DNA from: Microcaldota archaeon
GTDB lineage: Archaea > Micrarchaeota > Micrarchaeia > Micrarchaeales > Micrarchaeaceae
Direction: 5' to 3'
NCBI GenBank assembly: GCA_021816645.1
Contig: JAKAXF010000040.1
Coordinates: 1-5,921, forward strand
Length of the DNA: 5,921 nt
Below are positions 4,706 to 5,921 of the stretch, one piece after another. Within the stretch, counting starts at the first letter, position 1. Each line of letters begins with the position of its first letter. A program made the position numbers and the translations under genes. Below the pieces are notes generated by a model. It saw only the letters and a list, made by a program, of their open reading frames with translations, was not told where the DNA came from and did not search any database.

Positions 4706-5828
4706 TCGGAGGCGACACTCTTCGTAGCGTTATGTTCTGCTCTTTATCCCTGGTTATCTTGTTCCTCAGAGACTGCATCAGGTCCCCAAGAGTGTCTGCG
4801 AATCTTTCGCCGTAGGCCTGCATCGATATGACACCGTGCTTGTCTAGGGCGACCCTTATCTGCATCTCGTATGACTTTGTCTTGATCCTTTTTACGTGCA
4901 GTGTTACGTAGTTAACTTTCATGTTGCGCATCTTCTCTATTCTGCTAACAAAAGCGTTGAGCTCGTTCCTGGCATCGTCCCCGTATTCGTACGTCGTATT
5001 GTCCAATCCGGATATGAATACCTTGCTTTCGGATATCTGCTTCTGCGCTATCAGGCTCTCCAGTATGTCAAACACCGTCAGCATGCCTACGGGCTTTCCG
5101 CCCCTCTGCACTATCACAGAAGATATCGATCTTTCCACCATGGACCTCGCGGCCTCGGCTAGGTTTGATCCGTCGCTTATCATTATTGGGTTCTTCTCCG
5201 CTACATCTGCGATTCTTATAGACGAAGTGGAGTGCTTCTCGCTTTTCATCTCTGGCAGGCGTTCGCTTTGCGCGGAGTAGCGCATTGAAAGATCATGGTT
5301 TGTGATAAGGCCCGCAAACTTACCATCCTGTAGCACTATAAGACGATTCACCTTGCGCTCTCCCATGACCGATTTGGCTTGTGATATTGTTGCGTTTGAA
5401 TCTATCGCCAGGACCGGGCTGGACATCGAGTTCCGTACCTTCATGTCCTCTAGTACACGCATAGAGAGCAGCACCTTGAGAAGCGTGCTTCTCTCCAGTA
5501 TGCCGGTTACCCTGCCGTTCTTCGTATAGGGAAGCGCCTTCCGCCTGGTCTTGTAGAAGTAGAACACGACGTCATCTATCGGAGTGAAGTCGCTGATCGG
5601 TGGGACCCTTTCAGCAAACTTGTAAGCGCCAGAGCGTTTTATCTCCAGCCCCTTCTGCCTAGATACGGACCTCGAATCTATTATACCGTAATAATCTCCG
5701 TCCTTGGTAACAACGACCGCGCCATACTTGCCAAGCAGTGGTATTATCTTGGTTATTGGGGTCTTGTGGTCCATGAGCACGGTATTAGAAATCAATTCTG
5801 AGAAGATACCTTCGTTTTTATTAGGCAT
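4698..5828 (-). CDS. Four CBS domains fused to HPF/RaiA-like ribosome hibernation domain
   Basis: A 376-residue soluble protein. CBS repeats lie at about 13-57, 72-122, 128-182 and 205-260, forming two Bateman modules of the kind that bind AMP, ADP, ATP or related ligands. The ligand-contacting T-x-x-D motif is present in CBS3 (Thr176/Asp179) and CBS4 (Thr251/Asp254) but missing from CBS1 and CBS2. After a short linker, residues 268-360 show the beta-alpha-beta-beta-beta-alpha order of HPF/RaiA proteins: strand KVFISGL, a helix to 301, strands VNYVTLHVK, YEMQIRVAL and GVISMQAYG, then a helix with AD and a basic end (Arg355, Lys357, Arg360, Lys362). Family members block the ribosome decoding site during dormancy. 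I infer a nucleotide-sensing hibernation factor; CBS proteins that bind archaeal ribosomes have been reported. The ATG is supported by GTGAT three bases upstream and a strong TATA box. It is first in a two-gene unit with the pilin-like gene. The CBS calls are firm; the HPF call rests on fold pattern. Confidence 0.85.
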   Translation of the reverse strand: MPNKNEGIFSELISNTVLMDHKTPITKIIPLLGKYGAVVVTKDGDYYGIIDSRSVSRQKGLEIKRSGAYKFAERVPPISDFTPIDDVVFYFYKTRRKALPYTKNGRVTGILERSTLLKVLLSMRVLEDMKVRNSMSSPVLAIDSNATISQAKSVMGERKVNRLIVLQDGKFAGLITNHDLSMRYSAQSERLPEMKSEKHSTSSIRIADVAEKNPIMISDGSNLAEAARSMVERSISSVIVQRGGKPVGMLTVFDILESLIAQKQISESKVFISGLDNTTYEYGDDARNELNAFVSRIEKMRNMKVNYVTLHVKRIKTKSYEMQIRVALDKHGVISMQAYGERFADTLGDLMQSLRNKITRDKEQNITLRRVSPPSE

Positions 5829-5831
5829 TAA

Positions 5832-5836
5832 ATCAC
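5832..5836 (-). promoter_or_regulatory. Ribosome-binding site GTGAT of the CBS-HPF gene
   Basis: On the - strand GTGAT is followed by three bases (TTA) and the ATG at 5828. Core sequence and spacing are the same as for the 91-residue membrane protein gene, which supports both starts. Confidence 0.6.
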
Positions 5837-5882
5837 GTAACGCGAGTTGGTGCGCCGATTATCTTGTATTGTATCCTAGCAC

Positions 5883-5895
5883 TTATAAACCTGTC
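5883..5895 (-). promoter_or_regulatory. Core promoter (BRE/TATA) of the CBS-HPF operon
   Basis: The - strand reads GACAGGTTTATAA, identical over 13 bases to the secF core promoter. With usual spacing, transcription would start near 5861, giving a leader of about 33 bases that includes the GTGAT site. The bases beyond it, 5896-5921, show no recognisable gene end. Confidence 0.65.
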
Positions 5896-5921
5896 GCTGC
5901 GCAATCGTTATTTTGAGTTGA

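Noticed and set aside
4365..4727. 120-codon + strand frame opposite the pilin-like gene
   Set aside because: It is antisense to a gene with a clear class III signal peptide, and its own translation is featureless.
1..5921. Search for tRNA or rRNA genes, CRISPR arrays, insertion sequences and long repeats
   Set aside because: No cloverleaf, evenly spaced direct repeats, transposase or terminal inverted repeats could be seen; the longest repeat noticed is the shared 13-bp promoter core.

Overview
This 5.9-kb window reads as archaeal chromosome. The evidence is a SecF/SecD pair of archaeal type, an NMD3-family ribosome factor, a protein with a class III (archaeal pilin-type) signal peptide, TATA boxes of the TTTATAA form, and ribosome-binding sites built on GTGA, which pairs with the AUCAC of the archaeal 16S 3' end. 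Ile is mostly ATA and Arg mostly AGG/AGA on both strands, so nothing looks recently acquired. The lineage cannot be fixed from sequence alone. A DPANN archaeon such as Micrarchaeota is a guess, based on short intergenic gaps, heavy N-glycosylation sequons and moderate GC.

Layout: (1) 1-224, + strand, the 3' end of a thiI-like tRNA 4-thiouridylation gene. (2) 351-626, + strand, an unrecognised 91-residue protein with two membrane helices, followed by a T-rich terminator. (3) 791-4200, + strand, a compact operon secF-secD-nmd3 with a clear promoter, an 8-bp overlap between secF and secD, and a gap of about 13-22 bp before nmd3. (4) 4205-5828, - strand, a two-gene unit. It starts with a 376-residue protein of four CBS domains joined to an HPF/RaiA-like ribosome-hibernation domain, followed by a small pilin-like secreted or membrane-anchored protein. 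The two operons converge with only 4 bp between their stop codons. The remaining gaps (225-350, 627-790, 5829-5921) are short and contain the promoters, one terminator and one palindrome.

How the genes fit together: SecDF assists protein export through the Sec channel at the outer face of the membrane. NMD3 acts on the large ribosomal subunit. The CBS-HPF protein plausibly parks ribosomes in response to adenine nucleotides. The window therefore combines export with ribosome assembly and ribosome control. The secF promoter and the CBS-HPF promoter share an identical 13-bp core (GACAGGTTTATAA), and a perfect 12-bp palindrome lies between the secF TATA box and its expected transcription start. 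The item most worth following is the CBS-HPF fusion.
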